Below are positions 34,401 through 46,400 of a stretch of DNA of 64,000 nucleotides, in pieces; within the stretch, counting starts at the first letter, position 1; every line of letters begins with the position of its first letter. Location: contig NC_046358.1 in NCBI RefSeq assembly GCF_004027225.2, forward strand, positions 1,110,911 to 1,174,910. Direction: 5' to 3'. The position numbers and the translations under genes are program-made. The notes under the pieces were generated by a model. It was not told where the DNA came from and did not search any database. It saw only the letters and a list, made by a program, of their open reading frames with translations. This DNA is from Strigops habroptila. Its lineage: Eukaryota > Chordata > Aves > Psittaciformes > Psittacidae.

Positions 34401-37400
34401 CCCGGGGCACTCACAGTTCTCAATCACAGAATCCCAGACTGGTTTGGGTTGGAAAGGTCCTTAAGATCACCCACTTCCACCCCCGTGCCACGGGCAGGGA
34501 CACCTTCCACTAGAGCAAGTTGCTCCAAGCCCCTGTGTCCAACCTGGCCTTGAACACTGCCAGGGATGGGGCAGCCACAGCTTCTCTGGGCACCCTGTGC
34601 CAGCGCCTCAGCACCCTCACAGGGAAGAGCTTCTGCCTTATCTCCAACCTGAACTTCCCCTGTTTCAGTTTGAACCCATCACCCCTTGTCCTATTGCTAT
34701 AATTCCTGATGAAGAGCTCCTCTCCAGTATCCAGCATCAATGGGAGCACTGAGGTGCTGCTCCTTCCCCACAGCCCTCGGGAACAGGGTTTGTGCATGGA
34801 TTTAACCCACACTGGTAGTGCCTGAAAGACACAACCCTGGCAGGCTGGTGGCTGGAAACTGAGCTGGCTACAGCTGCATGGTTGGGTGGAGAGGACGGTG
34901 CCCATGCCTAGACCCAAGGGGATGTGGGCAGCATCTGAACGGTGCCGCTCACTGTTGCATCCCTCACATGCAGATGTGTCCTCTGTGTCTGGTAGCAGGA
35001 GCTAAAGCTGGAAAGCCCCAACGTCACTGAGGTGACTTCTGAGGTTCTACAGCTCAGTGCAAGACTGGTGTTTGGGTTTAGGTACATCTGACTTGGATGA
35101 GATACCAGGCTTTTAGAGCTATCATCCCACAGGAGAGAGTCTGAGATCCAGCAGAGACCAAGACTCCATGCCCTGGAGCGGAGGAACCGCGTCCCTCGGG
35201 CTGCCCTGCACATTCTCTTTGGGAAATGACAGGGGGATTGAGGGACCTGGTGCAGCACCAACCTAACACGGATTTCCCAGGTCCTGTGTCTCCTGTTGCA
35301 TTGCTCTTCCCAAGGGACCTGCCTTGCTTGCCCAAAACCTCCAGAGCACCAGATGGGGCAGATGGACACAGAGCTGTGTGTCTCCATCCACCTGCACGGC
35401 ATGGCCAACACATTTCCCCCTTGGGCATGGTTTTCCCCTTTGCCAGGACAGGCCGAAAGCTGCTCGGAGCAGGGAGCATCCCTGGATGCTCTTTCCCAGT
35501 GCAGTGGGACAATACCAGGGAGAGAAGAGCTCTGGCAGTAGGTGGGTGAGAGGCAGCACAGCTTCCCAGTGCTGCTGCTGTCTGCTTCATTCCCCATCCC
35601 CTCCCCTCCCAGCCCTGAATAACTCCCTTGTCATCCCCCACTGCTCCCTTGGTGCCATTTCAGCTCCTTTCTTCACATCCCCTTTCCCACCCGAGATTCC
35701 AGGTTCAGATTTTCCCCATTCCTCGGACACTGCCTTGGGGTGAGCCTTTAGTTCAGAACCTTGGACACTTAATACTGCAACTGGAACCAGGGCTGGGAGG
35801 GAAACAGGAAAGCAGCATTCCTGCTGGCTCCTGTGGATCAAACCCAGTGGTGGGTAAGACAGGGGGGCTGAGAGGTGTGACCACAGTCCCTATGGTTGTG
35901 ACTGTGTGGGGTACAGCTGTGTGGCTGTACAGCTCCATGCAGAAGGCACTTGTGTGGGGTAAACAGGCTGAAAGGGAGGTGCTCCCACTACACTCTGCTT
36001 TCCCCAGACTGTCTGTGGGTTATAGTAGGGTTTTTCTGCTCTTTTTGTGTTTATTCAGTGTCTGAGAGGGCAGAACAGCCTCAGGACTGTTGTGACCCCA
36101 TGTTCCTGGTGTCTGGGGGGGGGGATTTGAGCCCTTCTTTCCTGCTGCTTGCATGAGGGGTGCCCATGGTGCTACACGGAGGTCACAGGCTGCTGCAGAC
36201 AGGATCATAGAACCACAGACTGGTTTGTGTTGGGAGGGACCTTAAAGCTCCTCCAGTTCCAACCTCCTGCCACGGGCAGGGACACCTTCCACTAGAGCAG
36301 GTTGCTCCAAGCCCCTTTGTCCAACCTGGCCTTGAACACTGCCAGGGATGGGGCAGCCACAGCTTCTCTGGGCACCCTGTGCCAGCGCCTCAGCACCCTC
36401 ACAGGGAAGAGCTTCTGCCTAAGAGCTCATCTCAATCTCCCCTCTGGCAGGTTAAAGCCATTCCCCTTGTCCTGGCCCTGCAGGCCCTTGTCCAAAGCCC
36501 CTCTCCAGGTTTCTTTGCACGGTATCTACTGCTCATGGATGGCATGTTACTATGTGATGTGGAAGCTCTTGGAGTGAATGAAAAGGCTCTCATTGAGCTT
36601 GGGGACAGCCCAAGGCATGAATGGTGTGTGGCAGCAGGGAGCTGCTCTGTTGATAACGTGTCAGCAGCTGCTGGAAGGTGTCACGAGGCCGAATTCCTCC
36701 TCAGCACATGTAATATTTCCCCCAGCTCAGCCCAAGTGCTCACATTCCTGGTTTATTAGCTGAAGACACAGCCCACTCTAGAAGAGCAAATAAAACCTGA
36801 CCCACCTCCTGGGTTGTGCAAGGATGGAGCACAGCAAGAAACACTGTGTGCAGTGTCCAGGCCGTACAGTAACACTCTGTCTGCGGGGCAGGACCCAGGG
36901 CTGCTCTGTGGGAGAGAATCAGGGTATTGAGGAGCTGCAGGGGAAGCTCAGGAGTAAAAATGTGCCTTTTTCTCCCTCTACAACCAGCAGTCCATGCATG
37001 GAGTAACTGCTCATGGTTGTTACCTGCAGGACCACTCTTTCTCCCACCCTTGGTACCACTGGGATGCTGTTCCAGGGATGCTCTCTCCCTCTCTGCACTA
37101 CTCACCATCTCTAGAGGCTGTAACCATGTATTCCAGCTGTAAGCTGGGTCCTGCAGGCAGAGTTATCCCAGTCTCCATGCACACAAGCCGCCAGGCTGAA
37201 GGGAGTGTTCACAGCCACATCTAACTCCCTGCAGAAAAGGGTGTTGCACGGAAATGGGGAGGGAACTTGGCACAAAGGATGTGGTTTGGTTTCCTGGTCC
37301 AAGCTGATAACCCTGTCCCTCCAGGATGTGCATCGATCCTGCCTCTTTTCCTCATTTATTACTCCCTTTCATACCTTCCACTCCTTACAAAGCCAAACAG

Positions 37401-40400
37401 GACGCTCCCTTCCAGCCCAGATTTCAGCCTCCTCACTGGGATTTCAGCCCAGCACCAGTTTGAGCCCTTGGGTAAAATCCACCTTCCTACTGCCACAGTG
37501 GGCTGAGCTTTTCCCATTTCCTCAGTGGCCACTGGTGCCAGTGGGGAACATCATTCCCACAGCACTGGTAGCCACAAGGTACTGGTGATAGAAAACATTC
37601 TGGCTTTGCAGTTCTCCCCACACCTCTGGGTACGAGGCAAGACTAAAGGCAACTGGCTCAGAAAGGGCTGAACAACTGAACTGAGTTCAGTTACAGAACC
37701 AGGTACAGGGTTTTGTCCCCTGAAAGAAGTGTTTTAGGGCTTATTGGGCCAGATCCTCAGAGGCAAGAGATGAACTTACCAGAGTGTGTGCATAGAGTCA
37801 TAGAATTGTTTAGGTTGGAAAGGACCCTTAAGATCACCAAATCCAACCATTACCCCAGCACTGCCAAGGCCACCACTAAACCATGTCCCCAAGTGCCACA
37901 TCTACACAGCTTTTAAGCACCCCCAGGGCCAGTGGCTCCAGCCCTGCCCTGGGCAGCCTGTTCCAATGCCTGAGCACCCTCTGGGGAAGGAATTGTTCCT
38001 CAGCTCCACCTAAACCTGCCCTGGTGCAGCTTGAGGCCGTTTCCTCTTGTCCCATCCCTTGTTCCTTGGGAGCAGAGACCAGCCCCCTCCTGGCTCCATG
38101 CTCCTGTCAGGCAGTTGCAGAGAGCGAGAAGGTCCCCCCTGAGCCTTCTCTTCTCCAGACTAAACCCCCCCAGGTCCCTCAGCCGTTCCTCATCACACTT
38201 GTGCTCCAGGCCCTGCACCAGCTCCGGGGCCCTTCTCTGGCCCTGCTCCAGCCCCTCAATGTCTCTCTTGCAGTGAGGGGCCCAGAACTGACCCAGGATT
38301 CGAGGGGCAGCCCCACCAGTGCCCAGCACAGGGGGACAATCCCTGCCCTGGCCCTGCTGCCACACTGGGTCTGAGACAGGCCAGGATGCTGGTGGCCTTT
38401 TTGGCCCCCTGAGCACACTGCTGGCTCATCCAGCTGGCTGGTGACCAACATCCCCAGGTCCTTTTCCATGAGCAGTTTCCAGCCACTCTTCCCCAAACCT
38501 GGAGTGTTGCAGGGGGTTGGTGTGACCTGATTGAAGACATAGCACTGAGCCTTGGTGAACCTCAGACAGCCTCAGCCCATCGATCCAGCCTATCCAGATC
38601 CCTCTGCAAAGCCTCCTGCCCTCAAGCATGTCCTATGTGGCATCCACACTCAAGTCATTCAGAACTTTTTGGATCACCCATGCCATTCATACAGCAATAT
38701 TTGGGCTCAGCAATGGCACAACTGTGATTCACCCATCACTGCTCTTTAGGCCACAGCAGTGGATTGCACCAGCAAGCTTCCTCCTGTGCTGTGAAGTTTC
38801 TTCTCTTGCCAGACACCAAAAGCAAGGGACAAAGCTGTGTTGTTTTCCCACCTCTTTGGCTCTCTTGGCAGACAGAAGGGGAAGAGCACAGCGATGGTCA
38901 CCATGGGCTCATGCCAGCAGCTTTTACCACCTTCAGATACTTGCTGTACCAGTGCCACAGCCCTGAAGCTCTCCTTGCCCTTTGCAGCCCAGCCCCTGTA
39001 TATCCAGAGAGTCCTCCACTGCTACAGCTTCTGAAGGTCACAGAAGAGAAGTCATTTAAACAGAGCTTAGACACCAACCTGCACCTTTAACAGCAGCTTC
39101 CACCTGATTTGGGGGAAACCATCACTGTATTCCTCTAATGCTTATTAATCACATGGGGATTATGCAGATTCTCTCCTCCCAGGCCAGGGGATGGGTTGGA
39201 TGACACCTTCCAGGGCTCAGCTCTTCTCCCTTGCAAGACACTATAGCAATGCAGTGTCCCTGTGCGAGAGGTGTCAGGTGAACCAGGAGGAAATGAGCTC
39301 CTGCTGCCAATGTGCCACCCTTCATACATACACAATCGGGCAGAGAGGGGCCAGGGCTGTGAGAAGGGCAGTGAGAGACACCCAGGACAAGTGACCTGAC
39401 TTCTGCAGCCTCTCGTGGCCAAGGGAGTTCACCTCTGCAAGGTGAAGGATCCCCCTTGTAGAGTCAAACAGCCACAGATCTCCCCACAGCATCGTTCTGT
39501 GTGTGATGTATTTGGATCAGCCTGGCACAACCAGAGCCAGATCCAAGCTAAGGCAGATAACAATGAATCCAGGGAAAGCTCTGCAGTGTTTCACCACAGT
39601 GCTTTGAAGGAAATAAACCAAAAAGCCCCTTTTTATTTAAAGCACACACACTTCTTGGATAGACGGGGCCTAAGACTGTGCCTGGAGAGGGGCTTTGGAC
39701 AAGGGCCTGTAGGGACAGGCCAAGGGGAATGGCTTTAACCTGCCAGAGGGGAGATTGAGATGAGCTCTGAGGCAGAAGCTCTTCCCTGTGAGGGTGCTGA
39801 GGCGCTGGCACAGGGTGCCCAGAGAAGCTGTGGCTGCCCCATCCCTGGCAGTGTTCAAGGCCAGGTTGGACACAGGGGCTTGGAGCAACCTGCTCTAGTG
39901 GAAGGTGTCCCTGCCCGTGGCAGGGGGTTGGAGCTGGAGGAGCTTTAAGGTCCCTTCCAACACAAACCAGTCTGGGATTCTGGGATTCTGTGATCAGCAG
40001 CCTGGATCTTTGATTCTTCCTGTGTTAAACTCAAAGCTGAGCACTGGGAAAGGAGATTCCCATGTTCCAGCATCCTGCTGTCCCCGGAAAGCCCGGCTGT
40101 TCTCAGGCCCTGTGGTTATATTTGTGGATGCCAGGAGGAAACACAAAAATAACAGTTTCCAGGGTGTGGGTGGCAGGTGGGAGCCAAGGACACAGGAGGG
40201 ACCTCAGGAGAAAGAACCAGCAGACATCTTAAAGCAAGGGACAGGAAAGAGACTGTGTAAAAACAGCCCCTTTCCCTCCCTGGGCAGCCTTGAGGCAATA
40301 TAAAGGCACTTTTGTTCTAGTTCTGCCATTCTTGGAGGTAATGCAGAAATTCCCCAGGGAGAATCAGCAGAGGGAGGGAACATCTGCATTTCATCCCTGC

Positions 40401-43400
40401 CCTGGGGCTGCTTCTGTCTGGAAAAGGCTGAGAATGGCTCAAGGGGCCTTTGCCCCCTGAATCCCCTCACCCCAGCGCAGGGATGGCTCTGGGCTATGCA
40501 GCACACTGAGGTTTCAACAGGTCCACAAGATTCCCAAAGGCTTCTCCAGGCATTTTCCCAGAGGGACACACTGATGTGCCCTGACCATGACATAGCCAGC
40601 TTCTTGAGCTTGGAGGGTGGGGTGAAGGCATCAGAGGGACCCCAGAGAGGCTGTAACATCCAGCCACAGCCCTGACCATTGCTACAGCCCCATGGGCTGC
40701 TCTTCCACCAGAACACCTACAGTCTGGTAGGTTGTTCTACCAGAAACCAGCTTCTCTCTAGGAATAGCATCCCCCTGGAATACCTTCACTTCCCCCAGGG
40801 AATACCAGCTCCTGGCAGAGCTCTGCACAGAGGAAGTCCCTAAGGAAGGGGCCTTTCAGTGCTGGAGACTTTTCCCTATCCAGATGTAAAACCCTCTTTG
40901 TTTCCAGACCAACCACTTGAGCCTTTTCCACTCCGTTTTAAGGAGGGGATGGCATGTCTCAGAGTCCAAATGTGCCTCCATCCCACACAGCAGCAGTGTT
41001 CTCATTTCCAATAGTGTCATCTATTTACACCAGAAATGCTTGGTGAGGAAATTGAGGTTATGGAGAGAAATAATAAGTGTCTCTCACCTGCGCCAGAAAT
41101 CCCTGTGGGATGTGTTGCCTGTTCCAGACCTTGCCCCACATTTGAAGTAGGGCAGACTGCAATTAAACCCCCCAGCACACAGAAAATGCCATCGACCCTT
41201 CAGTGCCAGCCTGAGGTGGGAAGTGGCCGTGCTGGGATATTAAGTAGTTTACTCAAGGTCACTTGAAGCTAGTGGCTGAGCAAGGAGCTGTGCTGCGTGT
41301 CTGAGGTCTTGCCCTCTGAACTATCCTCACTCCACCTCCGAGGTGGTGCTGGTGATGTCAAAGGGGGACCTGGCACCTCCATTAACACCTCTGTCAGTAT
41401 AGAGTCATAGAACGGTTTGTGTTGGAAGGGACCTTAAAGCTCATCCAGTTCCAACCCCTGCCATGGGCAGGGACACCTTCCACTAGAGCAGGTTGCTCCA
41501 AGCCCCTGTGTCCAACCTGGCCTTGAACACTGCCAGGGATGGGGCAGCCACAGCTTCTCTGGGCACCCTGTGCCAGCGCCTCAGCACCCTCACAGGGAAG
41601 AACTTCTTTCTATCCAACCTGAACTTCCCCTGTTTCACTTTGAACCCATCACCCCTTGTCCTATCACTCCAGTCCCTGATGAAGGTCCCCCTCCAGCATC
41701 CTTGTAGTCCCCTTCAGACCCTGGGAGCTGCTCTGAGGTCTCCAGGCATGTCCATCAATAAATCACTTCTCCTCACCAACAGCAGCCACTTCAGGGCTGC
41801 CAGGATCAGGCAGAGGCAGAGCACACGCTGTGTTTTCAGTCACAGGGATACAGGGTGCAAAGCACTTGGGTGTCCTGCCAAGCTGATGGCACAGCTCAGG
41901 CTTAAAGACGTTAGACAAGTGTTAAACAGCTTTAAAGTCAGCTTGAAACCAGCTTCTCTCAACCCCTGCCAAGCTCTGAATGAAAGCATGTTGGCTGTCT
42001 CTGGGCTATCTTTGTATGTTTAATGTGCTCCTGTGGCCATAGAGGGGTTTGGTACCAGTGCTCAGCCCTGTGCCTTTGGAGAAGCACCAAGAGGAGCTTA
42101 AATTAAGAGCTCTTCTCTGCTGGCCAAGGGGAATGGTGCAAACCCCAAGCTAAATCCCATGGAAAGCTTGTTCTGGAGAGACACCTGCTGGCAGTGTCCA
42201 TAGGGCTGAGCTGGACCACACTCGTCCTGCTTCCCTGGAAGCCAAGAAGGAATAAGAGCATGACAGAGATGTAAAGGGAATCCAGAGGGAAAGGTTCATG
42301 CTACCAAGGTGGAACCCAAAGGAAAAGCAGGCTGCAAACGTGCGTGTGGCCCAGGCCCCAATCCCAACTCCAGCAGTGCTGCAGCACTAAACCAGGGGCA
42401 GTCACTGGAGCAAGAGCACCCAGTAAACACTTAACAAGAGAACCCTGAGAAAGACCCACACTCTAATGTACCTGAGAGGTCTGAGCTTGTTCAGCCATAA
42501 CCAGTCTCTAACCACCCTCCCACCAACCTCTGCTTCTGCGACAGGCAAAGAACCCCCAAATTCCCATGAGGTGCGAGCTCAAAGTAAGTGAAACAGGAAC
42601 ATTCCAGGGGCTGGATGGAAATCCTACTCCATTCTAGGCAGGAGAAATCAGGGCATGAAGCTGCATGTTCCACGCAGGAGCACACACGTGTGAGGAAGGA
42701 GTTTGCAGGAATCCTGGCAATCAGTGCCGAGGAGACACGTGCCTGTAAGAGGTTTTAACTCTCTGGGAAAGCAGCAGATCCAGACCAGCTTCTCCTTCCT
42801 TTGCCCAGGATCTGCTGGCAGGAGGTTTAAGTAAGAGCTATTCAGGTGAGAAGTGAATACAAGAACATCCTCAGGACTAAGCTAAAGCTCCAGACTGGTG
42901 CTTTGGGGTTTGTTTTCTGCTCTTGTCACAGCAGGATGCTCTTTGCTGCATTTCCTCCTTGCTAGCACTCTGCTGCTTGCAAGGCTTACGGGAGAACACA
43001 CATCAGAGGTGGCAAACTACACCCCAGGCAACATTCAGGCTTCTCCATCACTATGACCAGCTTCAGAACCATCCTTCCTGAGCCTGGCCCTCATTTCTGT
43101 CCTATTGCTCCTTCCACTGACCCCTCCGCTGTCCCTGTACAACTGTGTGTGGGACAGGTTCACTCAAATTTGCTCAGGGAAAGAGATGGACAGGATGCAT
43201 GGTCTAAACTGGTGCTGGAGGTGGTGTCTGTTTGCAGGAGTCTCAGAGATTCCTGGTAGCTTTGGAGGTGTAAAGGACAGCAGAAAACAACTCCGTGGTT
43301 TGGGAGCAACCAGGGGCTGTGCTGACTTGCGGTGAAGTGGTCAGAGACCATTTTTGCTGGGATAGAGTCAGAAGAGAAGGAAAAGGCTGTCAGAGCAGCA

Positions 43401-46400
43401 CTGCTGCATCGAATCACAGAATCAACCAGGTTGGAAAAGCTCTTGAAGCTCATCAAGTCCAACCATTCCCCAGCACTGCCAAGGCCACCACTAACCAATG
43501 GCACTGAGGGCCTTGTCTACAGGTTTGGGAACACTTCCAGGGTTGGTGCTCTGGAAGTCCAGTCACTGCCTGTGTTGCCCGTGAAGCTTTCCCTTCTGTG
43601 AGTGCCCTCTTCCCCACTTGCTGGGCCTCTCCCCATGTAGAACCCAAGACAGGCGGAGGCACCACTCACCCTTCCCTCTCCCTGAACACATTCCAGCTCC
43701 TCTCCCTGACCTGGGACTCCCCCCCTGTCCCTCCCACAGCAGCCACGATAAGATACACTTGTAAAGAGTCTGATAACAGACGTGCAGGCAACACAAAAGC
43801 GGACCAGGGCTCTGTTCCCCTCCACTCTCCCTTTGTCCCTGCTCCTATCACCCAGTCTAGTCACTCTTCCTTCTTTGGTGGCAATGCATGTCAGGCAGGA
43901 GCCTGCTGCTGGCCCTGCGGAGGTGACCAGGGTGCAGGAGGACCTGCTGGCTCCTAAGGGTGCCCACATTGCTCACTGCTTGGGGCTGGGTAGCTTCTCT
44001 GTCTACAAAGCAACTTGTGCCTCATCACAGCCCCGAGTGAAGGCAGCGCTGAGGGAGCCTGTGTCTGGCCGTAGTGGGCACTTAGAAGCCACTTCATGGG
44101 GGGGAACAAATGGTGTAGTAGCTTCAGTAGTACAATAGGAGTAGCAGCAGATAGGAAAGAGTCACTTCTACTTTACACAAGGGACAGAGGGGGGGAAAAA
44201 AAGCAAGACACCAGCAATGGTAAAGCCAGAAGTACCACTCGAGCTCCTTCATCCCTTCCCCAGAAGGGATAGGATTTGCAGAGACAGAATTCCATGCAGA
44301 GGCAGGGATTTGTCCTGCTGGACAGACTAAAAGAATGCGACACACCTGCAGTTCCAGACGGCAGCAAAAGGAGAAGTCAGACCAACCCATGGTGGCCCCA
44401 GGGAGGAGCTGCATCACAAGCACCTTCATTAGGCTCATGTCCTCACCCAAGGGGCAACCAGAGCCCTGGTTGCCTGTGGCCTGTCCAGTGGTCACTGCTC
44501 CAGCAGACCCTGCTCCTTCCCAAAGCTCCTTCCCACCTCCAGCCTCTCCCAGTGGTCTGCACTTCAAGACCCACTTCACCTGGGTCTTGTGGGTCCTGCA
44601 CCACTTCACCAAAAGATCCTTTTCTTAATATATTAGGAAAGAAACCAAATGAATTCCTACAGGATATTCATTTTCTGGGTGCCAGAGAGAAGCCACCAAG
44701 AAGGCATTGCAGAGCTTTGAAGTAAACCACAACTAAGTAAACTAAGATTAATACATACTGCTCCAAACCACATTTGCTGTGTTGTGAGACCCTCTTGGTT
44801 GTGACTGTAGCAATAGAGGACAGGATGGTGTAACTCAGGCTGTAAGAAGGGTGAAAATGTATAGAACTGCCACTGCATTTCCTAAGCAGAGCAGGGATCA
44901 GGATGTCTTCTGCTGGAGAGGAAGATGCTTCAGTTTGGATGCTTCCAGATCACTCTGGGCTGGGATCGTTACTCCTCTGCTATTCCAGCCAAGTATTTAG
45001 AAGGAATCTCTGGTCAAGCACCAATGAGAGAGGTGGCAGAGGAAATTCTTACAGGATTCTCTTCAATAACCTCACAAAACTCCAAGCAATTTCCTCCCAG
45101 TTCCTTCTTACTGCCACCTTCCAGTAAGAAATGCAGGAAGTAAAGGAACATTTGTTGCCTCATACAAACATTGTACAAGAAACTCCGGCTCTGAGTGGCT
45201 GCCCTTGATCCCTGCAGCCCTTCCTGTCTCTAACTCCAGCCCTACGCTGTGGCTTGCCAGGAAACACCAGAAAGCAAACTAAAACGTAACAGCAGCGGAG
45301 AAGGTTCCTGCTGGAGGATGATTCAAAGGGCTGTTATAGAATCCCAGACTGGTTTGGTTTGGAAGAGACCTTAAAGCTCATCCAGTTCCAACCACCTGCC
45401 ACGGGCAGGGACACCTTCCACTAGAGCAGGTTGCTCCAAGCCCCTGTGTCCAACCTGGCCTTGAACACTGCCAGGGATGGGGCAGCCACAGCTTCTCTGG
45501 GCACCCTGTGCCAGCGCCTCAGCACCCTCACAGGGAAGAGCTTCTGCCTTAGATCTAACCTAAATCTCCCCTGTGATGATCTCCAGAGGTCCCTTCTAAC
45601 CCTAATGATGCTGTGATTCTGTGTACCCTACACACCAACTTGCCGGTCCCTGTTACAAAGGTTAATATCATTAATGTGTCTTACTATTCCCAATACTCCA
45701 ACTGAAGCTGGAAGCTCAGAGATGATGGGAGTAACTGTAGCATCCCACTGAAGCCTTATTTTCTTCTTCTTGTTGCAGAACAAAGGAAAAAATACTCCAA
45801 CTCCAACATCATCATGCACGAGACATCACAGTACCACGTGCAGGTGAGTATGCAATGAAACCCTACAGGCTGCGAGGCCAGCGTCAGGGATAGGTGCTGG
45901 TAACACAAAGTGTTTCATTGGTCCTGCACCTTCATTAGGCCAAAGAGGAGGTGGGAACCTTAGAATGAGCAAGAATCATTCTTTAAGGTCCCTTCCAACC
46001 TAAACCATTCTGTGATTCACATCCTGAGAGGCAAACAGCAAAGCCGCTTGAAAACTCATGTTCCTGCCTCCCTGATGCCTGTAGGAATGCTTGTCTCCCG
46101 AGCTTCCCCACCCAAGCTGGGCTCATACACTATTTCCAGCCCCTGGACTGTAGGATACACCTTCAGACTTCACCATCTACCGTAGTTTCCCTCCTTGAGG
46201 GAATTATCAGCATGGTCCTGCCAGCCTGGACGTGGGGCTGAGGCCACACAAGCCCTCTCAGTCACATATATTGAAGCTGGGGTCATCCAGGCTTCTCATT
46301 CAATTTGAGCCCAAAAGTGTAGGAAAGTAAAGAGCACACACAGGAATTTCTGCACCATAGACTCCTCTCATAAAGAACTAGGAGAGCAGCACAAGTCATG

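Larger units (their letters stand above)
30102..45778 (+). other. EPS8L2: EPS8L2 intron 3
   Basis: A 15.7 kb intron. It contains eight CR1 fragments plus a composite pair at 45.3-45.6 kb. The remaining blocks (30.2-32.5, 32.9-34.4, 34.7-36.2, 36.5-37.8, 38.6-39.7, 40.0-41.4, 41.7-43.4 and 43.5-45.3 kb) hold no coding exon or RNA gene that I recognise. Several stop-poor frames at 34.9-35.9 kb are open on both strands at once, the mark of composition and not of coding. Confidence 0.7.

Noticed and set aside
34908..35743. Open frames of 107-229 codons on both strands, overlapping each other
   Set aside because: Simultaneous openness in opposite and shifted frames shows low stop density from composition; no similarity or codon pattern supports coding.
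40204..40716. 170-codon minus-strand open frame in intron 3
   Set aside because: No recognisable family and no splice or promoter context; compatible with chance.
43517..44725. Several 118-162-codon frames on both strands in intron 3
   Set aside because: Mutually overlapping, low complexity, no recognised motif.
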